DNA from: Segatella copri | GTDB lineage: Bacteria > Bacteroidota > Bacteroidia > Bacteroidales > Bacteroidaceae | DNA: 64,000 nt | Direction of reading: 5' to 3' | Assembly: GCF_026015625.1 (NCBI RefSeq) | Contig: NZ_JAPDVG010000001.1 | Span: 2,125,001 to 2,189,000 of the forward strand | Part shown: positions 32,656-41,380 of the stretch, piece by piece | Position numbering within the stretch: position 1 is the first letter of the stretch | Layout of the letters: each line of letters opens with the position of its first letter | Position numbers and translations under genes: made by a program | Notes under the pieces: generated by a model | Database searches by the model: none | What the model was told of the DNA's origin: nothing | The model's input: only the letters and a program-made list of their open reading frames with translations

Positions 32656-34194
32656 ATGGCTAATAATTATCAACCTTTCAACCGATCTTTGCTGGCGATG
32701 GCTGCCCTGCAAGCCTTGCCGCTATCTCTCTTCGCCCAAAACACCCCACCCAACATTCTCTTCATACTGTGTGACGACATGGGATATGGCGATCTGGCTT
32801 GTTACGGCCAACCTTATATCCACACACCTAATATAGACCGAATGGCACAGGAGGGAATGAGATTCACCCAGGCTTATGCCGGTTCTCCCGTCTCGGCTCC
32901 GTCGAGAGCTACCCTCATGACTGGTCAGCATACGGGACATACACATGTGCGTGGAAACAAGGAATACTGGAGAGGTGTGCCAATGGTAAAATATGGCAAC
33001 AACGAGGAGTATTCTGTCGTAGGACAGGAACCTTACGACCCGCAGCATAAGATTCTGCCCGAAATCATGAAGGACAAAGGATATAGAACCGGCGTATTCG
33101 GGAAATGGGCTGGCGGATATGAAGGTTCGGCTTCTACTCCCGACAAGCGTGGCGTGGACGAATTCTATGGCTATATCTGCCAGTTTCAGGCTCATCTCTA
33201 TTATCCTAACTTCCTGAACCGCTACAGTCGTGCAATGGGAGATACAGCGGTGGTAAGAGAGGTAATGGAACAGAACATCCAGCATCCGATGTTCGGCAAA
33301 GATTATTTCAAGCGCAAGCAGTATTCGGCCCGCATCATCCACGACAAGGCACTGGAATGGATAGACAGACAGGATAAAGAACATCCCTTCGTAGGATTCC
33401 TTACCTATACCCTGCCGCATGCCGAACTAGCCCAGCCGGAAGACTCTATTCTAGAGAATTACCAGAAACAGTTCTTTACCGATAAAACCTGGGGCGGATG
33501 GGAAGATTCGAGATACAACGCTGCGGTTCATACCCACGCACAGTTTGCCGGAATGATTACCCGACTAGACCAGTATGTGGGCGAAATCTTCGCCAAGCTG
33601 AAGGAGAAGGGACTCGACAGGAACACCATTGTCATCTTTACTTCAGATAACGGACCACATGAAGAAGGTGGTGCCGACCCGGAGTTCTTCGGTCGTGACG
33701 GTAAGTTGAAAGGTCTGAAACGCCAGTGCTACGAAGGCGGCATCCGCATACCGTTTATCGCCTGGTGGCCTGAGCATATCAAGGCAGGAGCGGTGAACGA
33801 TACCCAGTTTGCCTTTTACGACCTGCTGCCTACTTTCTGCGATTTGGCTGGCATCAGAAACTTTGCCAAGCGTTATACCAACAGAAAGTTGGCTGGTGAT
33901 GGTTTCGACGGAATCTCTATCGCTCCTACCCTTCTGGGCAAGGATGCAGAGCAGAAACATCACGATTACCTGTACTGGGAATTTCACGAAACCGACCAGA
34001 TTGGCGTGAGAAAGGGCGACTGGAAACTGGTGGTAGTAAAAGGCGAGCCGCGGCTCTATAATCTGGCTTCCGATATCCACGAAGACCATAATGTGGCGGC
34101 AGAACATCCTAAGATTCTTACCGAACTCCTGGCTGCCATCAGAAAGGAGCATCGAGACAGCAAGGATTTCGAAATTACGCTGCCAAAGTTCTGA
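32656..34194 (+). CDS. exported S-type sulfatase (family S1)
   Basis: The 512-residue enzyme has a signal peptide ending LSLFA-QNT. The metal-binding ILCDDMGYGDL (Asp40, Asp41) is followed by the activation motif SAPSRATLMTG. Ser80 takes the formylglycine position that is Cys in many sulfatases, so it needs an anaerobic radical-SAM maturase, encoded next door. Further landmarks are VFGKWAGGYEG, FVGFLTYTLPHAEL and VIFTSDNGPHEEGG. The likely substrates are sulfated hexoses of mucin; the subfamily cannot be set by eye. Three downstream in-frame motifs and a short leader support the 32656 start. Confidence 0.92.
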   Translation: MANNYQPFNRSLLAMAALQALPLSLFAQNTPPNILFILCDDMGYGDLACYGQPYIHTPNIDRMAQEGMRFTQAYAGSPVSAPSRATLMTGQHTGHTHVRGNKEYWRGVPMVKYGNNEEYSVVGQEPYDPQHKILPEIMKDKGYRTGVFGKWAGGYEGSASTPDKRGVDEFYGYICQFQAHLYYPNFLNRYSRAMGDTAVVREVMEQNIQHPMFGKDYFKRKQYSARIIHDKALEWIDRQDKEHPFVGFLTYTLPHAELAQPEDSILENYQKQFFTDKTWGGWEDSRYNAAVHTHAQFAGMITRLDQYVGEIFAKLKEKGLDRNTIVIFTSDNGPHEEGGADPEFFGRDGKLKGLKRQCYEGGIRIPFIAWWPEHIKAGAVNDTQFAFYDLLPTFCDLAGIRNFAKRYTNRKLAGDGFDGISIAPTLLGKDAEQKHHDYLYWEFHETDQIGVRKGDWKLVVVKGEPRLYNLASDIHEDHNVAAEHPKILTELLAAIRKEHRDSKDFEITLPKF

Positions 34195-34246
34195 TTTTCT
34201 CTCCCGGTTACAGAGAGATAGAGATTACAACTAGATTCAAGAAAAA

Positions 34247-35470
34247 ATGATGAACGACAACATAGCAAATCCCTTTGCCAAGCCACTGTATGTAATGCTG
34301 AAACCTGCGGGTGCCCATTGCAACCTGGCATGCAAATACTGTTATTATCTGGAGAAGACCAAGCTCTATCCCACTGCTCAGCGACATCTGATGAGCGATG
34401 AGATGCTGGAACAGTTTACCCGAGAATATATTGAGGCGCAAACCATGAACCAGGTGCTCTTCACCTGGCATGGTGGCGAGCCTCTGCTGCGCTCCATCGA
34501 CTTCTACCGCAAGGCTTTATCCCTACAGCAAAAGTATGCTGGAGGCAGGCGCATCGACAACGTAATTCAGACCAACGGCACGTTGCTGACCGATGAATGG
34601 TGCGAGTTTTTCGCCCAGAACCATTGGCTGGTAGGCATCTCTATCGATGGTCCGCAGCCTGATCATGACCATTACCGGCTGACGGCTGCGGGAAAACCAT
34701 CGTGGAAGAAGGTGATGCAAGGCATCAAACTGCTGAAGAAACACGGGGTAGAATGGAATGCGATGGCGGTGGTAAATGCCTATAATGTCAATCATCCGCT
34801 GGAGTTCTACCGCTTCTTCAAGGAAAACGGCTGTCAGTTTCTGCAGTTCACACCTATCGTTGAGCGACTGACCCGACATGAGGATGGCCGTACCCTGGCA
34901 AGTCTTGCCGACAAGGATGAGATTCCGCTGAGCGAGGCATCGGTTGCGCCGGAGCAGTGGGGCTACTTTCTCTGTGCAATTTTCGATGAATGGGTTCGGA
35001 AGGATGTGGGCAAAATCTTCGTTGAGATTTTCGACTGCACACTGGCAAACTGGATGGGTATTTCTCCCGGCATCTGTGCTTATTCCAAGGAATGCGGTCA
35101 TGCGGGAGTGATGGAGCACAATGGCGATGTTTATTCCTGCGACCACTTTGTTTTTCCGGAGTATAAGTTGGGCAATATCCGTGACCATTCGCTCATCGAT
35201 ATGCTTTATGGTGAGCAGCAACAGGAGTTCAGCCGTCTGAAACACAGTTCTCTTCCCCGCCAGTGCAAGGAGTGTGACATGGAGTTTGCCTGTCATGGAG
35301 AATGCCCAAAGAACCGCTTCATGAAAGATAAGTATGGCGATTCCGGTCTCAACTATCTCTGTCCGGGTTATTACCATTATTATCAGCATGTAGCGCCCTA
35401 CATGGATTACATGAAGCAGGAACTCATGTCGCAGCGCCCACCTTCGAATATCATGAAAGTTGTACACTAA
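34247..35470 (+). CDS. anaerobic sulfatase-maturating enzyme (radical SAM)
   Basis: The 407-residue radical SAM/SPASM protein oxidises the active-site Ser or Cys of sulfatases to formylglycine before export. The SAM-cluster cysteines are Cys25, Cys29 and Cys32 (AHCNLACKYCYYLEK), followed by TWHGGEPLL. The auxiliary cluster cysteines lie in the last 110 residues (CAYSKECGHAGVM, YSCDHFVFPEYKLGNI, RQCKECDMEFACHGECPKNRF). It follows the S-type sulfatase by 52 bases, so enzyme and activator are made together. Confidence 0.94.
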   Translation: MMNDNIANPFAKPLYVMLKPAGAHCNLACKYCYYLEKTKLYPTAQRHLMSDEMLEQFTREYIEAQTMNQVLFTWHGGEPLLRSIDFYRKALSLQQKYAGGRRIDNVIQTNGTLLTDEWCEFFAQNHWLVGISIDGPQPDHDHYRLTAAGKPSWKKVMQGIKLLKKHGVEWNAMAVVNAYNVNHPLEFYRFFKENGCQFLQFTPIVERLTRHEDGRTLASLADKDEIPLSEASVAPEQWGYFLCAIFDEWVRKDVGKIFVEIFDCTLANWMGISPGICAYSKECGHAGVMEHNGDVYSCDHFVFPEYKLGNIRDHSLIDMLYGEQQQEFSRLKHSSLPRQCKECDMEFACHGECPKNRFMKDKYGDSGLNYLCPGYYHYYQHVAPYMDYMKQELMSQRPPSNIMKVVH

Positions 35471-35525
35471 GCATGACAGATTCTAAAAAAACAGCAAAAT
35501 ACTTGGAAAAAAGTCAGAAATATCG

Positions 35526-35533
35526 TACCTTTG
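35526..35533 (+). promoter_or_regulatory. -7 element of the symporter gene
   Basis: TACCTTTG lies 24 bases before the ATG at 35558, with TTGG at 35503-35506 as a weak -33 (19-base spacer). Confidence 0.65.
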
Positions 35534-35557
35534 CAGGCAAAAAGCAATTTTACGAAT

Positions 35558-36718
35558 ATGAAAAGAATCAAAATGCCACTTTTGGCAAGAATCATCATTG
35601 CCATCCTGTTGGGTGTAATCTTCGGCAATTTCTTCAATGAAGCGGCCGTCAGAGCGTTTCTCACCTTCAACGGCATCTTCAGCCAGTTTCTGGGCTTTAT
35701 GATACCGCTCATCATCATCGGTCTCGTAACACCAGCCATTGCCGACATCGGTCATGGTGCCGGAAAGCTCCTCCTTGCCACCGTGGGCATCGCCTTTGCC
35801 GACACCATCCTGGCGGGTCTGCTTGCCTATGGTACAGGTTCGGCACTCTTTCCACACATGATAGCCAATTCTGCCCATGTGGCAGTAGATAAGGCAGAAG
35901 AACTCAAACCCTTCTTCGAAATCAAGATACCTGCCATGGTAGATGTGATGAGTGCACTTGTGTTCTCGTTCATTGCCGGACTGGGCATTGCCCACAAAGG
36001 CAGCCGCACCATGCAGAACGTTTTTCAGGAATTCAAGGAAATCGTATCAGGTGTCATCGCCAAAGTCATCATTCCCCTACTGCCCCTTTATATCTTCGGC
36101 ATCTTCCTGGGCATGACTTTCTCGGGCGAAGCCTACCACATTCTGCTGGTCTTCGCACAGATTATCCTCGTGATTCTCGTACTTCATATCGTCATCTTAC
36201 TTTACGAATATCTGTTGGCTGGCGGCTTGTCCCACAAGAATCCTTTTAAACTGTTGCTCAACATGTTGCCAGCCTACTTCACGGCACTTGGCACATCATC
36301 ATCGGCAGCCACCATTCCGGTAACTCTGAAGCAGACCTTGAAAAACGGCGTCACCGATGGCATTGCCGGATTCACCATTCCGCTCTGTGCCACCATCCAT
36401 CTCTCGGGATCAATGATGAAGATTACCTGTTGTGCGCTCACCATCTGTCTCATCAATGGTATGCCGTGCAATCTCCCCCTCTTTCTCAACTTCATCTTCG
36501 TGCTCGCCATCTGCATGGTAGCAGCTCCGGGAGTTCCGGGAGGAGCCGTCATGGCAGCGCTAGGTCCGCTAGCCTCAGTTTTAGGTTTCAATGCTGATAT
36601 GCAAGCACTTATGATAGCCCTCTATATTGCGATGGACAGTTTCGGTACCGCCTGCAATGTAACCGGCGATGGCGCCATTGCTATAGTCGTGGATAAGATA
36701 TTCAGAAAGGATAAATAA
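35558..36718 (+). CDS. dicarboxylate/amino acid:cation symporter
   Basis: The 386-residue inner-membrane protein of the DAACS (glutamate/serine transporter) family has eight or so hydrophobic helices. The serine-rich re-entrant loop reads ALGTSSSAATIPVTLK; the helix 7-8 motifs are SGSMMKITC and GVPGGAVMAALG...MDSFGTACNVTGDGAIAIV. Members move glutamate, aspartate, serine or C4 acids with Na+ or H+. Substrate is not readable here. The start MKRIKMPLL is chosen because an upstream frame start at 35531 falls on the promoter. Its 3' end was copied into the scar at 37446. Confidence 0.9.
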   Translation: MKRIKMPLLARIIIAILLGVIFGNFFNEAAVRAFLTFNGIFSQFLGFMIPLIIIGLVTPAIADIGHGAGKLLLATVGIAFADTILAGLLAYGTGSALFPHMIANSAHVAVDKAEELKPFFEIKIPAMVDVMSALVFSFIAGLGIAHKGSRTMQNVFQEFKEIVSGVIAKVIIPLLPLYIFGIFLGMTFSGEAYHILLVFAQIILVILVLHIVILLYEYLLAGGLSHKNPFKLLLNMLPAYFTALGTSSSAATIPVTLKQTLKNGVTDGIAGFTIPLCATIHLSGSMMKITCCALTICLINGMPCNLPLFLNFIFVLAICMVAAPGVPGGAVMAALGPLASVLGFNADMQALMIALYIAMDSFGTACNVTGDGAIAIVVDKIFRKDK

Positions 36719-36727
36719 AAAATAAAA

Positions 36728-36759
36728 GAGGGTGCGTCACAGACTTATGACGCACCCTC
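36728..36759 (+). terminator. terminator after the symporter
   Basis: GAGGGTGCGTCA (36728-36739) and TGACGCACCCTC (36748-36759) form a perfect 12-bp stem, 9 bases after the stop codon; the tail reads ATCTTTATAT. Confidence 0.8.
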
Positions 36760-36830
36760 ATCTTTATATAAATCTCTCTATTTCTAAAGTGATTCACATA
36801 TATATATTATGTATATCGTATGTTCTATTC

Positions 36831-36971
36831 TTACTTGCTCAAGCTAACAGAATGGCTCATGTTAGTCATTTCTGGAATTGAGTTTACTACGTGTTTCAAG
36901 AACATGCCCATGCAAAGAACCATACCTGAAAACATAACTGCGGCGAAAGCCATTGTAAAAATAGTCATCAT
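36831..36971 (-). CDS. 46-residue membrane protein
   Basis: The frame starts MMTIFTMAFAAVMFSGMVLCMG and ends SHSVSLSK. It has one hydrophobic segment (residues 3-25), six or more Met residues and a polar C-terminal tail. AAAAAGG is placed 10 bases before the ATG, and a -7 box TAACTTTG lies about 55 bases upstream. The combination of a ribosome-binding site, promoter and a single membrane span supports a real gene. I do not recognise the family. A one-span regulator or subunit of a membrane complex is possible but unproven. The second Met (36968) is an equally good start. Confidence 0.6.
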   Translation of the reverse strand: MMTIFTMAFAAVMFSGMVLCMGMFLKHVVNSIPEMTNMSHSVSLSK

Positions 36972-37022
36972 AATTATTAACCTTTTTAAAATTTATTATT
37001 TGTTATTCCTTAAACACGAGTG

Positions 37023-37030
37023 CAAAGTTA
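37023..37030 (-). promoter_or_regulatory. -7 element of the 46-residue protein gene
   Basis: The minus strand reads TAACTTTG, 52 bases upstream of the start at 36971; no good -33 was seen. Confidence 0.45.
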
Positions 37031-37237
37031 ACACTTTTTTATCGAATAACGGCATCTTTTGCCGAGAAATATCATTGCAATATGTTTTTCTTGATATGGG
37101 TCAACCACTTGTTTTTAGCCTTGAAAATGACATTTTGCTATCGGATATGTTGTTTTTGTGGCAATAATTTATATATATCATTTTTCTCGCTTTATTATGT
37201 GTGTAACAAGATAGGGATTCCTGTCAGATGATAAGAA

Positions 37238-37505
37238 GTCAGAATCGAAGTGAAAGCCAATCATCGAACTTCACGTTCTGAAAGGTATGGATGCCCAGTT
37301 TCTTGGCAGCCTCACAGTTTTCCTTCAGATCATCGATGAAGAGGGTTTCATCGGGATGGATGTTCGCCTGCCTGATTACCTCCTCATAGATGTGGGCATC
37401 AGGAACACAGTTCTCTTCCCCGCCAGTGCAAGGAGTGTGACATGGAACCGGCAATGGCGCCATCGCCATTGTCGTGGATAAAATATTCAGAAAGGATCAA
37501 TAAGA
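37238..37505. pseudogene. mosaic scar of HAD, anSME and symporter fragments
   Basis: Three pieces of nearby genes are joined head to tail. Bases 37238-37403 match the 3' half of the HAD gene (38963-39128, a few differences). Bases 37404-37446 match anSME 35241-35283 with no difference. From 37446 on the sequence matches the 3' end of the symporter (36661-36718, several differences) including its stop. A 76-codon frame across the first two joins (37239-37469, minus strand) is a by-product. It is best explained as the remains of a tandem duplication of the block anSME-symporter-...-HAD, with two later internal deletions. Confidence 0.85.
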
Positions 37506-37553
37506 GATAAAAAAAAGGTGTATCCTGGATTTATGACACACCTTTTTTTTATC
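37506..37553 (-). terminator. terminator after the DUF418 gene
   Basis: GATAAAAAAAAGGTGT (37506-37521) pairs over 16 bases with ACACCTTTTTTTTATC (37538-37553). It lies 16 bases beyond the DUF418 stop and can work in both directions. Its position after the symporter fragment matches that of the real symporter terminator. Confidence 0.8.
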
Positions 37554-37569
37554 TCAAAATCTTAAAGTT

Positions 37570-38709
37570 TTAGAATTTAATCCAGGTCAGCTTCTTCCAA
37601 ATTCCCTCGAAAGGACCATGGGAGTGATACTTGAGCCAGAGGTTGGAGAAGAGACATTGCACCACTACCATTGCAATTCCTACCAGAAAGGCGTAGGTGA
37701 TGCCAAGCTTTGTCTGGAGATTGAAGCCATAATAAGCAAACAGTCCGCAACCGATGATAGACTGGAGGAAATAGTTGGTCAGACTCATCTTACCAAACTG
37801 GCGCAGGAACGACAATCCCTTTCTGAACCATTCCTTTCCGTACCACAACAAAACGAATCCTGATACTACAAACGAGAGGATAAAGAAGTTGTAGATAGGA
37901 TAAAGCCAATTGTTCCATGTTTCCATGTGGCGCACATCAGCGATGCCACCCACAATCAATACCAGGATGGAAACCGCCAGCACCTTCTTCCACAAAGCCA
38001 GGTTGTTGTTCTCATTGTAGAACCAACGCTTTCTGCCCACCAGCATTCCGAGTATGAAGAGGCAGATGGTCTGCGTATGTCTTCCCTTCATCAGGCACCA
38101 GTAATAGGTAGCCACCTGTCCGTATCGCAGGTTACTGTAGGCATTCTCCAGGAAGGTGCCGTGCTGATGACCATGATACATGTTTCCATACACCTCTCCC
38201 AACGACGATGCATCTACCTGCCATCCGGTAATGAGGGAGTAGATTTCTATCGGTTGGATAAAGAGGAAGGCAACCACCCACCAGAGCCATTTGGTAGGAA
38301 GATAACTCAATGGGATGAGAACCAGACCATAGATGGCATAGGAAAAAAGGATGTCACCATCGAAGAAGGCGGTGTTCACGATACCGAGCATTGCCAGGAG
38401 GAACATTCGCCAGGCGAATCTTCCAGAAAAGCAATTTCCCCGCTGCTGCTGGTTATCATTCATAATAAAGAAGCTCAATCCGAAGAGCAGGGCAAAGATG
38501 CCATACATCTTTCCCGACAGCAGCAAAGCCAGCACATCTGCCATCCAATCATCACACCCCAGCGTATAAGCATGCTCTATACTTCCGTCGTACATATTGA
38601 AATGCTCCACAGAGTGATAGAGAATAATACCTGCTACGGCCAATCCTCTCAAGGCATCAGCCACGTCAATACGACTGTTTTTCAGTCCTAATGTCTTATA
38701 AAAATTCAT
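37570..38709 (-). CDS. DUF418-type membrane protein
   Basis: The 379-residue protein has about ten hydrophobic segments. It opens with RIDVADALRGLAVAGIILYHSVEHFN, as in DUF1624/acyltransferase-3-like proteins. The last 150 residues are a DUF418 domain (FRKGLSFLRQFGKMSLTNYFLQSIIGCGLFAYYGF). The family is widespread and its reaction is not established; transfer of an acyl or other group across the membrane is a common guess. It is alone on its transcript, with a promoter box at 38742-38749 and the bidirectional terminator at 37506-37553. Confidence 0.8.
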   Translation of the reverse strand: MNFYKTLGLKNSRIDVADALRGLAVAGIILYHSVEHFNMYDGSIEHAYTLGCDDWMADVLALLLSGKMYGIFALLFGLSFFIMNDNQQQRGNCFSGRFAWRMFLLAMLGIVNTAFFDGDILFSYAIYGLVLIPLSYLPTKWLWWVVAFLFIQPIEIYSLITGWQVDASSLGEVYGNMYHGHQHGTFLENAYSNLRYGQVATYYWCLMKGRHTQTICLFILGMLVGRKRWFYNENNNLALWKKVLAVSILVLIVGGIADVRHMETWNNWLYPIYNFFILSFVVSGFVLLWYGKEWFRKGLSFLRQFGKMSLTNYFLQSIIGCGLFAYYGFNLQTKLGITYAFLVGIAMVVVQCLFSNLWLKYHSHGPFEGIWKKLTWIKF

Positions 38710-38741
38710 TTTTATATTGTATGTTAGTTATTATGAGTTGG

Positions 38742-38749
38742 CAAAGGTA
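38742..38749 (-). promoter_or_regulatory. -7 element of the DUF418 gene
   Basis: The minus strand reads TACCTTTG, 33 bases upstream of the start at 38709. Confidence 0.6.
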
Positions 38750-38793
38750 TAACATTTTATTGGAAAAAGCGAATAAATCAGCCTTTTCCTTAG

Positions 38794-38911
38794 TTATTCG
38801 TCAGAAAAAGTGTGGGAATTTGTTGATTATTCGTTAGAAAAAGTGTGGACTTCTACAGATATTCGTCAGAAAAAGTGTGGGGTTATTGCGATTATTCATC
38901 AGAAAAAATGC
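38794..38911. repeat. four tandem 32-33-bp repeats
   Basis: The core ATTCGTCAGAAAAAGTGTGG recurs at 38794, 38827, 38859 and 38892 (the last one degenerate), spaced 33, 32 and 33 bases. The units between the cores differ. No gene covers them; they fill the space between the divergently placed ends of the DUF418 promoter region and the HAD terminator. Confidence 0.85.
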
Positions 38912-38943
38912 AAATTAACACAAAATTATTTAACGAATAAAAG

Positions 38944-38975
38944 CTTCGATTCTGACATATCCGTCAGAATCGAAG
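38944..38975 (-). terminator. terminator overlapping the HAD stop codon
   Basis: CTTCGATTCTGAC (38944-38956) and GTCAGAATCGAAG (38963-38975) form a perfect 13-bp stem with a 6-base loop. The TGA stop of the HAD gene is inside the stem. Confidence 0.75.
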
Positions 38976-39575
38976 TGAAAGCCAATCATCGAGCTTCACG
39001 TTCTGGAAGGTATGGATGCCCAGTTTCTCGGCAGCCTCGCAGTTTTCCTTCAGATCATCGATGAAGAGAGTATCATCGGGATTGATGTTCGCCTGCCTGA
39101 TTACCTCTTCATAGATACGGGCATCAGGTTTTGCCAAATGCATTCGCTGAGAGAGGAAACAGTGCTCGAAATAATCCGCTACCCCATGGTTCTGATAAAG
39201 AAAGAGATGCTCCACGCAATAATCCCAATGAATATCAATGGTATTGCTCAAGAGGAAGAGGCGGTAACCAGCCTTCTTCAACTGCAGGAGTCGCTCCTTT
39301 TTCTCATCAGGAATCTCCACCAGCATCTTGTTGGCAGCATCGATGATTTCTTCATTCGTCACATCAGCTTCTGTCAACTTACGGGCTGCATCACAGAATG
39401 CTTCGGTGGTAATCATTCCAACACCCAGTTTACTCATCAGCTTCATCCCCTCACTCTGAGGATTCGGATTAGCCAGTTCCCCCATTCCTATCGCCTTGAA
39501 AGCCCCGATGCATCCTTCCGGATTGAGTTTCACCAGAACATTACCTAAATCAAATATGATATTCTTGTATTGCAT
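38964..39575 (-). CDS. HAD-superfamily phosphatase (YihX-like)
   Basis: The 203-residue hydrolase has motif I IIFDLGNVLVKLN, where Gly-Asn replaces the usual second Asp (as in YihX). The helical cap follows (residues 20-90), then motif II LFLLSNTID, and motif III/IV LAKPDARIYEEVIRQ...TLFIDDLKENCEAAEKLGI. Relatives dephosphorylate small sugar phosphates. It is single-gene, with a full promoter upstream at 39629-39659. A copy of its 3' half is in the scar at 37238. Confidence 0.9.
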   Translation of the reverse strand: MQYKNIIFDLGNVLVKLNPEGCIGAFKAIGMGELANPNPQSEGMKLMSKLGVGMITTEAFCDAARKLTEADVTNEEIIDAANKMLVEIPDEKKERLLQLKKAGYRLFLLSNTIDIHWDYCVEHLFLYQNHGVADYFEHCFLSQRMHLAKPDARIYEEVIRQANINPDDTLFIDDLKENCEAAEKLGIHTFQNVKLDDWLSLRF

Positions 39576-39622
39576 AATCTATACCTTATTTTAAATTTCA
39601 CTTTTAATCTTTAATCAGATAC

Positions 39623-39886
39623 TTACTGCAAAAGTACTGTAAATTCGGGAGAGAACAAATGATTAGGGAAAAGAATGGTGGGAATATAACATTTATTAGT
39701 AAAAGAAAAGAATATGACTGCAAATACTTTTCCCGTCTTAATTTTTCCCTCTTTAATGAGTCTTTCCTTTTCAGCACGGATACGTTCGAGCAGCACCGAT
39801 GCTGGCTCATCGTTGGGATCTTGTGGAACGAGCTTGCCGTGAATAGCAAGGTCGAGTATCTTTTGTCTTAATGCTTTTGTGTCCAT
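39623..39886 (-). pseudogene. hsdS fragment (type I restriction specificity subunit)
   Basis: The first 50 residues (KALRQKILDLAIHGKLVPQ, EPASVLLERIRAEKERLIKEGKIK) are the characteristic N-terminal helix region of Bacteroidota HsdS proteins. A whole HsdS is about 400 residues with two target-recognition domains. Here the frame changes to unrelated sequence after GKIKTGK and stops. It is a stub, 19 bases downstream of the DUF1016 gene on the same strand. No hsdM or hsdR is in the window. Confidence 0.7.
39629..39659 (-). promoter_or_regulatory. HAD gene promoter
   Basis: On the minus strand TTTG (39659-39656), 19 bases and TACTTTTG (39636-39629) match the consensus; the HAD start is 53 bases downstream. 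It lies inside the tail of the broken hsdS frame. Confidence 0.7.
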
Positions 39887-39905
39887 TATTAATTCGTTAT
39901 TAATT

Positions 39906-41063
39906 TTAAGATCTATCTTCTTTTAAGAAAAACTCACAGAACTCTCTCAGTTGTTGTTGCATTTTTTCCTGTGGAATTAAGATACGCTTATATTCCGCCA
40001 CCATTGTCGGACTCATACTACGACTCATAGCATATTCAACAACAACCTTGTCCACATCAGGACATAAAATGATGCCAATAGAAGGGTTCTCGTTGGAACG
40101 TTTCACATCACGGTCAAGAGCTTCCAAATAAAACTCCAATTGTCCCAAGTCACGAGGATGGAATTTGGTTTTCTTCAATTCCACCGCAACAAGTGCCTGG
40201 AGACCGCGATGAAAAAACAGCAAATCTGCCTTAAATGTGGATGCGCCAACATTTAAGCAGTACTCTTGGTCCATAAAGATGAAGTCTTTTCCTAATTCTA
40301 GAATGAATTGCTTCATGTGTTCTAACAAACCGTTCTTCAGTCTTTTTTCACTATGTTTCTTTGGTAAATTGAGAAAATCAACGAAATATGTATCTTTGAA
40401 CATAATGGGCGAATTTGGATAAGTTTCCAGAAGTCCCTTTGAAATATTGTTCTTGTCACTCAATAAAGTTTCATAAGTTTGCGTTGTAATAGCTCTTTGA
40501 AGTTCTTTATGGCTTAATCTTTCTTTGTGTGCATAAAGTATATAAAAGAGACGTTCCTCAAAACTTTTACATCTGCACAATATGTCATAATGATTTGATA
40601 ATGTGGTCAGAAATAAAATATTTGGGAATTGTCCAGATGGCATTTGGACAATTTGTTTGTTCATTGTTGGTTTCATAATCTTATAGGAAGATTCCGATAC
40701 ATTATCGCCAATTTGTGCAGCCAGTGGCTGCACAAATTGAGAACCTAAATATTTCTCTACGGCAGTTTTAAAGCTTTTCGACGAATATTCATCGTATAAC
40801 ATTACCATATTGTAAATGCTACTTCGGCTAAAGCCTTTGATTTCAGGGTGGTTTGAGCGAATGAATTCTGACAGTTGGGAAACTACTTTGTTCCCCCATT
40901 CTTCTGTTTTCTATTTTTCAGAAACATACTTGCCTACATACCAAGCGGTAAGCAATATTTCATTGTTTACCACTTGTGAAGCATTACTTTTATGTTGCTG
41001 AATGATATCAATGACTTCAGCAAACTGTGCCTCTTGTGTTATGCTAACATTATATTTTACCAT
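39906..41063 (-). pseudogene. DUF1016/YhcG-type nuclease gene with an amber stop
   Basis: Read from ATG at 41063 the frame codes for 385 residues of a DUF1016 protein (N-terminal helical domain, C-terminal PD-(D/E)XK nuclease with FKADLLFFHRGLQALVAVELKK and DLGQLEFYLEALDRDVK). It is broken only by one TAG at codon 51 (40913-40911), between YVSEK and KTEEWGNKVV. Both sides are in the same frame and both fit the family. A start at the internal Met at 40808 would lose about 85 residues. Relatives lie beside type I restriction systems, which agrees with the hsdS stub downstream. Either it is a recent pseudogene or there is a base error; a single substitution would repair it. Confidence 0.8.
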
Positions 41064-41380
41064 ACTAATCTTTTCTTGATGCTATTTCGTATGCGCTGCA
41101 TATGAAATCATATATTTCATTTATTCTACTCAATAGTTTCCTATTATTTTAGCTACAATGATAATATTTCACTTGACCATTTATATGATTCACTATTTAT
41201 ACTTTTTTGTCTTTTCCGAATGAAAATAAGTATAAGGGATAAAGGGAAAGTGCATTTTCTTCATTAATATTACAGGAAACATTTCTATTCGTTATGGCGT
41301 ACAACCAACTGTGCAGAAATCATCCACTTCATTTCACGAGTTCATCTACTTCATTGAGTTAACACATACGGCTGAGTTGG

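Noticed and set aside
37239..37469. A 76-codon HAD-like protein
   Set aside because: It lacks the catalytic N-terminal part and crosses two joins of the mosaic scar.
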